Source of the DNA: Nesterenkonia populi | Lineage (GTDB): Bacteria; Actinomycetota; Actinomycetes; Actinomycetales; Micrococcaceae | Assembly: GCF_007994735.1 (NCBI RefSeq) | Contig: NZ_VOIL01000001.1 | Location: 2,294,001 to 2,358,000 of the forward strand | DNA length: 64,000 nucleotides | Direction: 5' to 3' | Shown: positions 54,585 to 62,563 of the stretch, piece after piece | Position numbering within the stretch: the stretch's first letter is position 1 | Layout of the letters: each line of letters opens with the position of its first letter | Program-made: the position numbers and the translations under genes | Notes under the pieces: model-generated | Told to the model about the DNA's origin: nothing | The model's input: the letters and a program-made list of their open reading frames with translations, nothing else | The model's database searches: none

Positions 54585-55514
54585 ATGCGCGAAGAACTGG
54601 CCGAGCAGCTCATCCACGCCCTGCAGCAGGACGGGCGCGCCAGCTACAACGAGCTGGCCGCCCGGCTGGACGCGCCCCGGAACCTGGTCTCCACCACGGT
54701 CAGGCGGCTTCTGAGCACCGGCCAGCTGCGCATCGTGGCGACCGCGGCGCACAGCGCGGCCGGGCACCACGTGCTCGCCCACGCGGCGATCCGCTGCACC
54801 CCGCACGCCCACGGGGTGATCGGGCCGCTGATGGCCAGGGAGGATGTGCCGCTGGTCTCCGCGGTCACCGGCGCGCACGATGTCGTGGCTGAGCTGCGCG
54901 CCCCCGACGTCGCCTCCCTTCACGAGGTGCTCCGCAGCATCCGCGCACACCCGGAGGTCGCCACCACGGCAGTGACCCTCTACCACCGAGTGGTGAAGTC
55001 GGCGTTCAGCACCCATCCCTCCGGGGACGGCACTCTGGACAGGACCGACATCGCACTGTTCGAGCTGCTGCGCAGCGACGGGCGGATGAGCTTCAACGAC
55101 CTCGCCGCCCGCATCCGCCTCTCCCCCACCGCGGTGCGCACCCGCATCCGTCGCATGCAGGAGGCCGGGCTGCTGCGCGTCAGCGCGCTCATCCCCCACA
55201 CTCCCCAGTCCGGGCGCGTGAAGGTGGGGGTGGGCCTGAGCCTCAGCGGCGACGATGCCGAAGCGGTCGAGACCATCGTGGCGATGCCGGAGGTCGAGTT
55301 CGCCGCCGAGGCACTGGGCCGGTTCGACCTGATCGCCACCCTGAACTCCTCCGACCCGGCAGAGATCGCCGGGCGGCTCGAAGATCTGCGCGCTCTGCCC
55401 CAGGTCCGGCATATGGAGACCTGGATGCACGTGCGCACCCATAAGGAGGACTACTCCGAGCCGATGGCCGGCCGTTCCGTTCCCCCGCACCCGACAGACA
55501 GGACGCCGCAGTGA
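54585..55514 (+). CDS. Double-length Lrp/AsnC-family regulator
   Basis: 309 residues containing two Lrp-type units in tandem: winged helix (about 5-55) plus RAM domain (about 65-140), then a second helix-turn-helix (about 155-205, FELLRSDGRMSFNDLA) and RAM domain. Most Lrp proteins have one unit, so this is a fused pair. Two bases after the permease stop; overlaps the dehydrogenase start by four bases. Likely local regulator sensing an amino acid of the pathway. Confidence 0.88.
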   Translation: MREELAEQLIHALQQDGRASYNELAARLDAPRNLVSTTVRRLLSTGQLRIVATAAHSAAGHHVLAHAAIRCTPHAHGVIGPLMAREDVPLVSAVTGAHDVVAELRAPDVASLHEVLRSIRAHPEVATTAVTLYHRVVKSAFSTHPSGDGTLDRTDIALFELLRSDGRMSFNDLAARIRLSPTAVRTRIRRMQEAGLLRVSALIPHTPQSGRVKVGVGLSLSGDDAEAVETIVAMPEVEFAAEALGRFDLIATLNSSDPAEIAGRLEDLRALPQVRHMETWMHVRTHKEDYSEPMAGRSVPPHPTDRTPQ

Positions 55515-56890
55515 GCGCAGGATTCCGCACCCAGGACCCCCGCACCGACGAGGTGCTGCAGCGCTTCAGCACCGCCGCCGATGAGCAGATCGATGAGGCC
55601 GTGGCATCCTCCGCGGCCGCCTACGCCGACTGGAGCCGGCGGGGCATCGACGAGCGCGCCGGCATCGCCCACCGGATCGCCGACCTCTTCCAGGAGCGCG
55701 GGACCGAGCTGGCGCGCCTGGCCGCCCTTGAAATGGGCAAGCCGCTGGACCAGGCATGCGAGGAGATCACCGAATGCGTGGACATCTTCCGCTACTACGC
55801 GGAGAACGGTCCCGAACTGGCCGCCGGCAAGATCATCGCCGACGACGCCGAGCGCCGCGCGGTCATCCAGCATCTGCCGCTGGGCCCCCTGCTGGGGATC
55901 ATGCCGTGGAACTTCCCCTACTACCAGGTGGCCCGGTTCGCCGCCCCCAACCTGGTGCTGGGCAACACCATTCTGCTCAAGCACGCGGAGACCGTCCCGC
56001 AGTGCGCCCTGGCCATCGAGGCGCTGCTGCACGACGCCGGTCTCCCCGCCGGCGCCTACCGGAACGTCTTCGCCGCTCATGAGCAGGTCGAGCAGATCAT
56101 CGCCGACGAACGGGTCCACGGGGTCTCCCTGACCGGCTCGGAGCGGGCCGGCTCCGCTGTGGCCTCTTTGGCCGGCAAGCACCTGAAGAAGGTGGTGCTG
56201 GAGCTCGGCGGATCGGACGCGCACATCTACCTCCAGGTCGACGACGTCGCCGCCGCGGCCCGCCAGGCCTGGGAGGGGCGCCTGTTCGTGATGGGGCAGG
56301 CCTGCACCTCCAATAAGCGGCTCATCGTCCACGAGGACTATGCCGAGGAGTTCCTCGCCGAGCTGAGCCGCGCCGCCGATGAGCTCACCCCTGGGGACCC
56401 GCTGAACCCCTCCGAGAGCAGCTGCTACCCGCTCTCATCCGTTGCCGCCGCAGACCAGGTCCGTGAGCAGATTGCCCGGGCCGTGGAGCAGGGCGCTGTC
56501 CTGCACGCCGGCGGCGAGCGACCGGAGACACCGGGGGCCTGGCTGCGCCCAGCGGTGATCAGCGGGGTCACCGAGGAGATGGACCTGTACCGGGAGGAGG
56601 TCTTCGGGCCGGTGGCGGTGGTCTGGGCCGTGCCGGACGAGGAGGCCGCGGTGCGGCTGGCCAACGATTCTCCGTACGGTCTGGCGGGTGCGGTGTTCTC
56701 CGCCGACCAGGAGCAGGCGCTGCGGGTCGCCCAGCAGCTGGAGGTGGGCATGGCGAACGTCAACGTCGCGGGCTCCGAGATGGCTGAGATGCCCTTCGGC
56801 GGGGTGAAGCGCTCCGGGTTCGGCCGGGAGCTGGGCCCCTTGGGGATGGACGAGTTCGCCAATAAGCGCCTCCTGTACGTCAACCGATAG
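55511..56890 (+). CDS. Aldehyde dehydrogenase, succinate-semialdehyde type
   Basis: 459 residues with catalytic Cys in GQACTSNKR, Glu in LELGGSDAH and the NAD-binding PWNFPYYQVAR. Closest to GabD-like succinate-semialdehyde dehydrogenases; 4-guanidinobutyraldehyde is an alternative substrate. In the proposed route it oxidises the product of GABA transamination; the transaminase is not in the window. GTG at 55511. Confidence 0.9.
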   Translation: MSAGFRTQDPRTDEVLQRFSTAADEQIDEAVASSAAAYADWSRRGIDERAGIAHRIADLFQERGTELARLAALEMGKPLDQACEEITECVDIFRYYAENGPELAAGKIIADDAERRAVIQHLPLGPLLGIMPWNFPYYQVARFAAPNLVLGNTILLKHAETVPQCALAIEALLHDAGLPAGAYRNVFAAHEQVEQIIADERVHGVSLTGSERAGSAVASLAGKHLKKVVLELGGSDAHIYLQVDDVAAAARQAWEGRLFVMGQACTSNKRLIVHEDYAEEFLAELSRAADELTPGDPLNPSESSCYPLSSVAAADQVREQIARAVEQGAVLHAGGERPETPGAWLRPAVISGVTEEMDLYREEVFGPVAVVWAVPDEEAAVRLANDSPYGLAGAVFSADQEQALRVAQQLEVGMANVNVAGSEMAEMPFGGVKRSGFGRELGPLGMDEFANKRLLYVNR

Positions 56891-56905
56891 GAAGAGAGAC
56901 ACACC

Positions 56906-57871
56906 ATGACTGAGACACCCTCGGGAGACGGCGCCCCAGTCGGCCCGCGCGACTCCACCCAGGTTCCCCGGTACGCAGGGCAGGCCAACTTCGCCCACCT
57001 GCCCCACCTGGACGAGGTCGGCGAGGCGGACATCGCGGTCGTCGGCATCCCCTTCGACACCGGGGTGAGCTTCCGGCCGGGAGCCCGGTTCGGCCCCACC
57101 CATGTGCGGGACTCTTCCCGGCTTCTGCGGCCCTACAACCCGGCCCAGGGGGTGTCTCCGTTCGGCGTGCAGCAGGTGGCCGACGCCGGAGACATCGTCG
57201 CCAACCCGTTCGACCTGGACGAGGCGCTTGAGCAGATCAGCGCCGGAGCCTCCGAGCTGCTGAAGCGGGCCGGTCGGGTGGTCACCATCGGCGGGGACCA
57301 CACCATCGCCTATCCGCTGCTGAAGACCATGTATGAGAAGCACGGCCCGGTGGCGGTGCTGCACGCCGACGCCCATCTGGACACCTGGGACAGCTACTTC
57401 GGCGCCCCGGTCACCCACGGCACCCCGTTCCGCCGGGCCTCCGAGGCCGGGTTCATCGACCTGACGGCCAGCGCCCACCTCGGCATCCGAGGACCGCTCT
57501 ACGGCGAGCATGACCTCGAGGAGGACGAGCGGCTGGGCTTCGAGGTGACCACCACTGAGTTCGTGGAGGAGCATGGGGTTCCCGCGGCGGTGAAGCGCCT
57601 GCGGGACCGCGTAGGCGACAGGCCGGTCTACGTCTCCATCGACATCGACGTGCTGGATCCCGCCCATGCCCCGGGCACCGGCACCCCCGACGCCGGCGGG
57701 CTCACCACCCGGGAGATGCTGCGGATCATCCGCTCCCTCACTGACCTGAACATCGTCGGCGCAGACGTTGTAGAAGTCTCGCCTCCCTACGACCACGCCC
57801 AGCTGACCGGGATCGCCGCCGCCCATGTGGTCTATGAGCTGATCTCGGCCATGGCACCGCGCGGCAGCTGA
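56906..57871 (+). CDS. Ureohydrolase: agmatinase or guanidinobutyrase
   Basis: Mn-dependent hydrolase releasing urea from a guanidino compound. 321 residues with all arginase-superfamily metal motifs: [19 protein letters not shown] and [18 protein letters not shown]. Sequence alone does not separate agmatinase from 4-guanidinobutyrase; the flanking monooxygenase and amidase favour 4-guanidinobutyrate. ATG at 56906, 15 bases after the dehydrogenase. Confidence 0.93.
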   Translation: MTETPSGDGAPVGPRDSTQVPRYAGQANFAHLPHLDEVGEADIAVVGIPFDTGVSFRPGARFGPTHVRDSSRLLRPYNPAQGVSPFGVQQVADAGDIVANPFDLDEALEQISAGASELLKRAGRVVTIGGDHTIAYPLLKTMYEKHGPVAVLHADAHLDTWDSYFGAPVTHGTPFRRASEAGFIDLTASAHLGIRGPLYGEHDLEEDERLGFEVTTTEFVEEHGVPAAVKRLRDRVGDRPVYVSIDIDVLDPAHAPGTGTPDAGGLTTREMLRIIRSLTDLNIVGADVVEVSPPYDHAQLTGIAAAHVVYELISAMAPRGS

Positions 57872-57940
57872 GCCCGTCGGCGGACCTCGTGCACGCGCGG
57901 GCTCCGCCCCCTTCGCCCCACCTCACCCAAGGAGCCAGTG

Positions 57941-59650
57941 ATGACCCAGCCCCTGACGATGCTCAGCCCGGACTTTCCCTTCAGCTACGACTGTTACCTC
58001 GCCGGCCCGCAGGGGCTCGGGACGCTGCCCGCGGAGAAGCACGGCACCGAAGTGGCGGTGATCGGTGCCGGGGCGGCCGGGGTGGTCGCCGCCTACGAGC
58101 TGATGAAGATGGGCCTGAGACCCGTCATCTATGAGGCCGGCAGCATCGGGGGGCGGCTGAAGACCGAGTCCTTCGACGCCGCCCCCGATGTGGTCGCTGA
58201 CCTGGGCGGGATGCGCTTCCCCACCTCCGGGCGGGCCTTCTACCACTACGTGGAGCTGCTGGGACTCCAGACCCAGGAGTTCCCCAACCCGCTCTCGCCG
58301 GCCGCCCCCTCCACTGTGATCGAGCTGAAGGGCGAGTCGATCCGCGCCGAGACCGCGGCGGACCTCCCCGAGTTCTATACGGAGGTCGCCGAGGCGTGGA
58401 AGAGGGCGCTGCGCGAGGAGGCCGAGCTCGACGCCGTGCAGCGGGCCATCCGGGAGCGCGATGCCAGCAGGCTCAAGGATCTCTGGAACCAGCTGGTCAG
58501 GAAGTACGACGACCAGTCCTTCTACGCGTTCCTCGCGAACTCGGCAGCATTCAGGCACCTGACCTATGAGCACTTGGAGACCTTCGGGCAGGTCGGCTTC
58601 GGCACCGGCGGCTGGGACACCGATTTCACCAATTCCATCCTCGAGGTCCTCCGGGTGGTGTTCACCGACGCCGACGACAACCACCGCAGCATCGTCGGCG
58701 GGGCCCAGCGCCTGCCCGTGGAGCTCTGGCACCACTCCCCCGCCCACATGGCGCACTGGCCTGCCGGAACCTCGCTGGCCTCTCTGCACGGCGGGGCGCC
58801 ACGGGGCGCGGTCACCGGCATCCGCCGCGGCCAGAGCCCTGACCTGCCCAGCGGCGGGATCTCCGTGACGGAGAAGTGGGGCCGCAACCAGGTGTTCGCC
58901 GCAGCCGTGGTGACCTGCCAGTCGTGGCTGCTCTCCTCCCGGATCGACACCGACGAGGCGCTGTTCACCCCGTCGATGTGGCGGGCCATCGAGAAGAGCC
59001 ACTACATGCTCTCCTCCAAGACCTTTGTGATGGTCGACCGGCCCTTCTGGCGGGACACCGACCCGGAGACCGGCCAGCCGAAGATGTCGATGACCCTCAC
59101 CGACCGGCTTCCCCGGGCCACCTACCTGCTGGAGAACCCCCATCAGGAGCCCGGCGGATCCGACCGACCGGCGTCGATCCTGCTCTCCTACACCTGGAAC
59201 GACGATGCTCTGAAGTGGCTGGCCCTCGACGCATCCGAGCGCACCCGCCTGATGCTGCACTCCCTGCACAAGATCTACCCGGGCCTGGACATCGGCTCCC
59301 ACATCATCGGTGAGCCCCTCACCGTCTCCTGGGAGGCCGACCCGAACTTCATGGGCGCCTTCAAGAACAACCTCCCCGGGCACTACCGGTACCAGGAAAG
59401 GCTCTTCGGCCACTTCGTCCAGGACAGGCTGCCCGATCACCAGCGCGGCATCTTCCTCGCCGGCGACGACATCTCCTTCACCGCCGGCTGGGCCGAAGGC
59501 GCGGTGACCACGGCGCTCAACGCGGTCTGGGGCGTGATGCACCACCTGGGCGGGGCCACAGACCCGCACAACCCGGGCCCCGGGGACCAGTGGGAGGAGC
59601 TGGCCCCCGTACTGCTGGAGAGCACTGCGCCGCGCGGCACGGCAGAATAG
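57941..59650 (+). CDS. Flavin amino-acid 2-monooxygenase (arginine or lysine type)
   Basis: 569 residues of the flavin amine oxidase family. FAD motif GAGAAGVVAAYELMKMG near residue 40, GGMRFPTSG, and a C-terminal DPNFMGAFKNNLPGHYRYQ with GDDISFTAGWAEGAV, typical of tryptophan/lysine 2-monooxygenases that decarboxylate an amino acid to its amide. With the amidase and ureohydrolase beside it, arginine is the likely substrate. ATG at 57941 with AAGGAG before it. Confidence 0.85.
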   Translation: MTQPLTMLSPDFPFSYDCYLAGPQGLGTLPAEKHGTEVAVIGAGAAGVVAAYELMKMGLRPVIYEAGSIGGRLKTESFDAAPDVVADLGGMRFPTSGRAFYHYVELLGLQTQEFPNPLSPAAPSTVIELKGESIRAETAADLPEFYTEVAEAWKRALREEAELDAVQRAIRERDASRLKDLWNQLVRKYDDQSFYAFLANSAAFRHLTYEHLETFGQVGFGTGGWDTDFTNSILEVLRVVFTDADDNHRSIVGGAQRLPVELWHHSPAHMAHWPAGTSLASLHGGAPRGAVTGIRRGQSPDLPSGGISVTEKWGRNQVFAAAVVTCQSWLLSSRIDTDEALFTPSMWRAIEKSHYMLSSKTFVMVDRPFWRDTDPETGQPKMSMTLTDRLPRATYLLENPHQEPGGSDRPASILLSYTWNDDALKWLALDASERTRLMLHSLHKIYPGLDIGSHIIGEPLTVSWEADPNFMGAFKNNLPGHYRYQERLFGHFVQDRLPDHQRGIFLAGDDISFTAGWAEGAVTTALNAVWGVMHHLGGATDPHNPGPGDQWEELAPVLLESTAPRGTAE

Positions 59651-59654
59651 GGCC

Positions 59655-60443
59655 ATGACACGGATCGCGCTGCTGCAGGCGCAGGCGGAGCCTCTGGACA
59701 TAGGGGCCAACCTCGCCGCCGTGGAGCGCGCGGCCGCCCAGGCCGCTGAGGCCGGGGCGGAGCTGCTGCTGACCCCGGAGCTGTTCGTCACCGGCTACGT
59801 GCCGGCCCGCATCCGCGCAGAGGTCCCCGCCGAGGCCGTGCGTGCCGCCGAGGAGCAGCTGTCCGGAATCGCCCGGGAGCACCGGATCAGCATGGTCCAC
59901 AGCCTTCCGGGGCCCGAATCCCCCGGGGGCCGCGGGATCGCAGCTGTCCTGACGGACCAGCAGGGGCAGAGCCTGCTCCGGCATCAGAAGGTCCAGCTCT
60001 TCGGCCCCGAGGAGAAGTCAGCCTTCGTTCCCGGCGCGGAGCGTCCGCCTGTGGCGGAGCACCTGGGCCGCAGGATCGGGCTGCTGATCTGCTATGAGGC
60101 AGAGTTCCCTGAGATGGTGCGTGCGGCCGTCGCCCAAGGCGCCGACCTGCTGCTGGTCCCCACCGCGCTCTCCGGCGACCGCGCCGTCGTCGAGATTCTC
60201 CTGCCGGCCCGCGCCCGGGAGAGCCGTGCGGCCATTGCGTATGCGAACCACTGCGGCAGGGAGGAGGGGCTGAGGTTCGACGGCGCCAGCGTGGTTCTGG
60301 ACGCGGACGGGTCGGTGCTCTCCCGAGCCGGGGAGCAGCCGGATCTGCTGCTGGCCCAGGTTCCGGCCCCTGCTGGCCCGGGCCCGGAGGGGCCCTGGTA
60401 CCTGGAGGACCGTCGGGCGGATCTGCACCGCCGTTGGCTCTGA
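59655..60443 (+). CDS. Nitrilase-family amidase (guanidinobutyramidase candidate)
   Basis: 262 residues with the Glu-Lys-Cys triad in TPELFVTGY, HQKVQLFG and ICYEAEFPE. Four bases after the monooxygenase stop. By analogy to DavA and 4-guanidinobutyramidase it would hydrolyse the amide made by the monooxygenase to the free acid. Last gene of the operon, followed by a large hairpin. Confidence 0.88.
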   Translation: MTRIALLQAQAEPLDIGANLAAVERAAAQAAEAGAELLLTPELFVTGYVPARIRAEVPAEAVRAAEEQLSGIAREHRISMVHSLPGPESPGGRGIAAVLTDQQGQSLLRHQKVQLFGPEEKSAFVPGAERPPVAEHLGRRIGLLICYEAEFPEMVRAAVAQGADLLLVPTALSGDRAVVEILLPARARESRAAIAYANHCGREEGLRFDGASVVLDADGSVLSRAGEQPDLLLAQVPAPAGPGPEGPWYLEDRRADLHRRWL

Positions 60444-60538
60444 GCCGACGCATATTCCCAGCTTCTAAGGAGGCAGCGTCTTTACAGTGGTGCTGTGTTC
60501 GGGGCAGAGATCGTGCTTCGCTGCGCCGGACGCACCGC

Positions 60539-60635
60539 GCGGCGGCGGCCTCCGCCTTCCGGTCGCACCTAGCGATTCGAATGCCCTACCACCGTTAGGA
60601 AGGCCGGCAATCCCCAGGCACGAGGCCGCCGCCGC
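60539..60635. terminator. Large stem-loop between the catabolic operon and the ABC importer
   Basis: GCGGCGGCGGCCTC (60539-60552) pairs perfectly with 60622-60635; nested inside is GCCTTCC/GGAAGGC (60554-60560, 60598-60604). Convergent position fits a bidirectional terminator, six bases from the permease stop, though the 69-base interior is unusually long. Confidence 0.5.
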
Positions 60636-60641
60636 GTCTCT

Positions 60642-61640
60642 TCAGCTGACCGCGATGCGCGGGTCGGCCATGGACTGCAGAATATCCGCAGCGGTGTTGG
60701 CAACCACGTAGACCGCCCCGAGGACCAGGGTCACTCCGGCCACCGCCGGAAAGTCGGCCACGTTGAGGCTTGCTCCCAGGTATGAGCCCATTCCGCCCCA
60801 GCTGAAGACCTCCTCCACCACGAGCACCCCGCCGAGCATGAATCCCAGCTGCAGCGCGCCCATCGACAGGGCGGCGTTGACCGAGTTCCGCAGCACGTGC
60901 CGAAACAGCACGGAAGTGCCGCGCATGCCCTTGGCATCAGCGGTGCGGATGTAGTCCTGGCCGTAGGTCTCCATCAGCGAGGACCGCAGCACACGGCCGA
61001 TCGCCAGAGCCGGCGCCAGGGCCAGTGCGACGGCGGGCATCACCATGTGGTGCAGCGCCTCCGTCAGCAGGTCGAACTGCCCGGTGACGAGGGCGTCCAC
61101 GGTGTAGAACCCGGTGGGCCCGTCGGGACTGGTGCCCCGCCCCCGGGAGGGGAAGAGCCCGAAGTTCCGGTAGAAGATGATCAGTCCCAGAATGCCCACC
61201 AGGAAGGTGGGGATGGTGGAGCCGACAAAGAGGATCCCGCGGAAGACCGAGGCCCCCGGCCAGCGCAGCATCGAGGAGACCGCGAAGACCACACCGAGGA
61301 TCAGGGCGAGCACGAAGCCGAAGAGGACCAGCTCCAGGGTCGCGGGCATGTAGGCCATCAGGTCCTCCATCACCGGCCGGCGGGTGCGGAAGGACAGGCC
61401 GAGGTCCCCCACCAGCAGGCCGCCCAGGAAGCTGACGTAGCGAACGAGCATCGGGTCATCAAGGCCGAAGCGCTCCCGGGCCGCGGCGATCGCCTCCGGG
61501 GAGGCGGTGGCGCCGATGGTCGCAGCCACCGGGTCCTGCCCGGAGATCTCCTGGAGGATGAACATCACAGTGGCCAGCACCCAGAGCAGGCCGATGAGCG
61601 AGGCTGTTCGGATGAGAATGAAGCGGAGCCGTGCGGGCAT
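60642..61640 (-). CDS. Peptide-type ABC transporter permease, DppB-like
   Basis: 332 residues, six TM segments; ADAKGMRGTSVLFRHVLRN is the EAA loop and LRFILIRTASLIGLLWVLA the family start. It pairs with the DppC-like protein 5 bases upstream. Nickel or oligopeptide import is possible. Order ATPase-C-B is the reverse of the usual B-C-D-F. Confidence 0.92.
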   Translation of the reverse strand: MPARLRFILIRTASLIGLLWVLATVMFILQEISGQDPVAATIGATASPEAIAAARERFGLDDPMLVRYVSFLGGLLVGDLGLSFRTRRPVMEDLMAYMPATLELVLFGFVLALILGVVFAVSSMLRWPGASVFRGILFVGSTIPTFLVGILGLIIFYRNFGLFPSRGRGTSPDGPTGFYTVDALVTGQFDLLTEALHHMVMPAVALALAPALAIGRVLRSSLMETYGQDYIRTADAKGMRGTSVLFRHVLRNSVNAALSMGALQLGFMLGGVLVVEEVFSWGGMGSYLGASLNVADFPAVAGVTLVLGAVYVVANTAADILQSMADPRIAVS

Positions 61641-61645
61641 CGGAC

Positions 61646-62563
61646 TTACCTCCTGTTCGCCAGACGGTTGCGGACGCCGTCGCCGGCGAGGTTAGAGATG
61701 AGGCTCAGCAGGGCCACGCAGGCGCCGGGGATCACTGGAACCCACCAGGCGTTGAGGATCTCCACCATGCCCCGGGAAGTATCAGCGCCCAGCTCCGGGG
61801 CCGGCGACGGCTGCCCCAGCCCCAGGAAGGACAGGGTGGCCAGCACCAGCACCACGTTGCCGATGTCGAGGCTGGCGGTGATGATCGCCGTCGGGATTGT
61901 TCCGGGCAGCAGGTGCCGCCGCATGATGCGGAACCATCCCACCCCGGACATGCGCGCAGCCTCGATGTGGGGGCGGGCGGCCAGGGCCCGGACCTCGCTG
62001 CGGATGATCCGCGCGTAGTAGGGCCACCACACGATGGTGACCGCGATGAACGTGTTGACCAGCCCCGGGCCGAGAGCTGCGGCGACCGCCACCGCCACGA
62101 TCATCGAGGGCAGGGCCAGGAAGACCTCGGTGAACCGCATCAGCACCGTGTCCACCCAGCCGCCGTACATCCCGGCGACCAGCCCCACGATCATCCCGAT
62201 CACCAATCCGACGACGGTGACGATGATGGCCAGCAGCCAGGAGGTCCGCAGCCCCAGCAGAGACCGGGAGAGCAGGTCACGGCCGAGCATGTCGGTGCCC
62301 AGCAGGTGGCCGTCGCTGAACCACGGCTGACGGGGCGCGCCCACCGGCTGGACGGGGTCGTGGGGGGCCAGCCACGGGGCGGCGAGCGCAACGGCTGTCA
62401 TGATCACCAGCAGGCTGATGAAGGTCCAGTCGACGGCGGCCCCACGGCTGTGCCACCAGGCGGCAGGGCTCATCCGGCCCAGCAGCCGGAACCTCGGCTC
62501 GGGGGCGGCGGGTCCGCCGGGGTCTGTCCCGGCGGGGGTGGTGACGGGCGGTGATACTGTCAT
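61646..62563 (-). CDS. Peptide-type ABC transporter permease, DppC-like
   Basis: 305 residues: N-terminal cytoplasmic stretch, TM1, a loop with HLLGTDMLGRDLLSR, then five TM with the EAA loop (ARMSGVGWFRIMRRHLLP). ATG or GTG start at 62563 overlaps the ATPase stop by four bases. Confidence 0.92.
   Translation of the reverse strand: MTVSPPVTTPAGTDPGGPAAPEPRFRLLGRMSPAAWWHSRGAAVDWTFISLLVIMTAVALAAPWLAPHDPVQPVGAPRQPWFSDGHLLGTDMLGRDLLSRSLLGLRTSWLLAIIVTVVGLVIGMIVGLVAGMYGGWVDTVLMRFTEVFLALPSMIVAVAVAAALGPGLVNTFIAVTIVWWPYYARIIRSEVRALAARPHIEAARMSGVGWFRIMRRHLLPGTIPTAIITASLDIGNVVLVLATLSFLGLGQPSPAPELGADTSRGMVEILNAWWVPVIPGACVALLSLISNLAGDGVRNRLANRR

Noticed and set aside
60572..60590. T-arm-like GATTCGAAT inside the large stem-loop as a tRNA relic
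   Set aside because: No acceptor, D or anticodon arm can be built around it.
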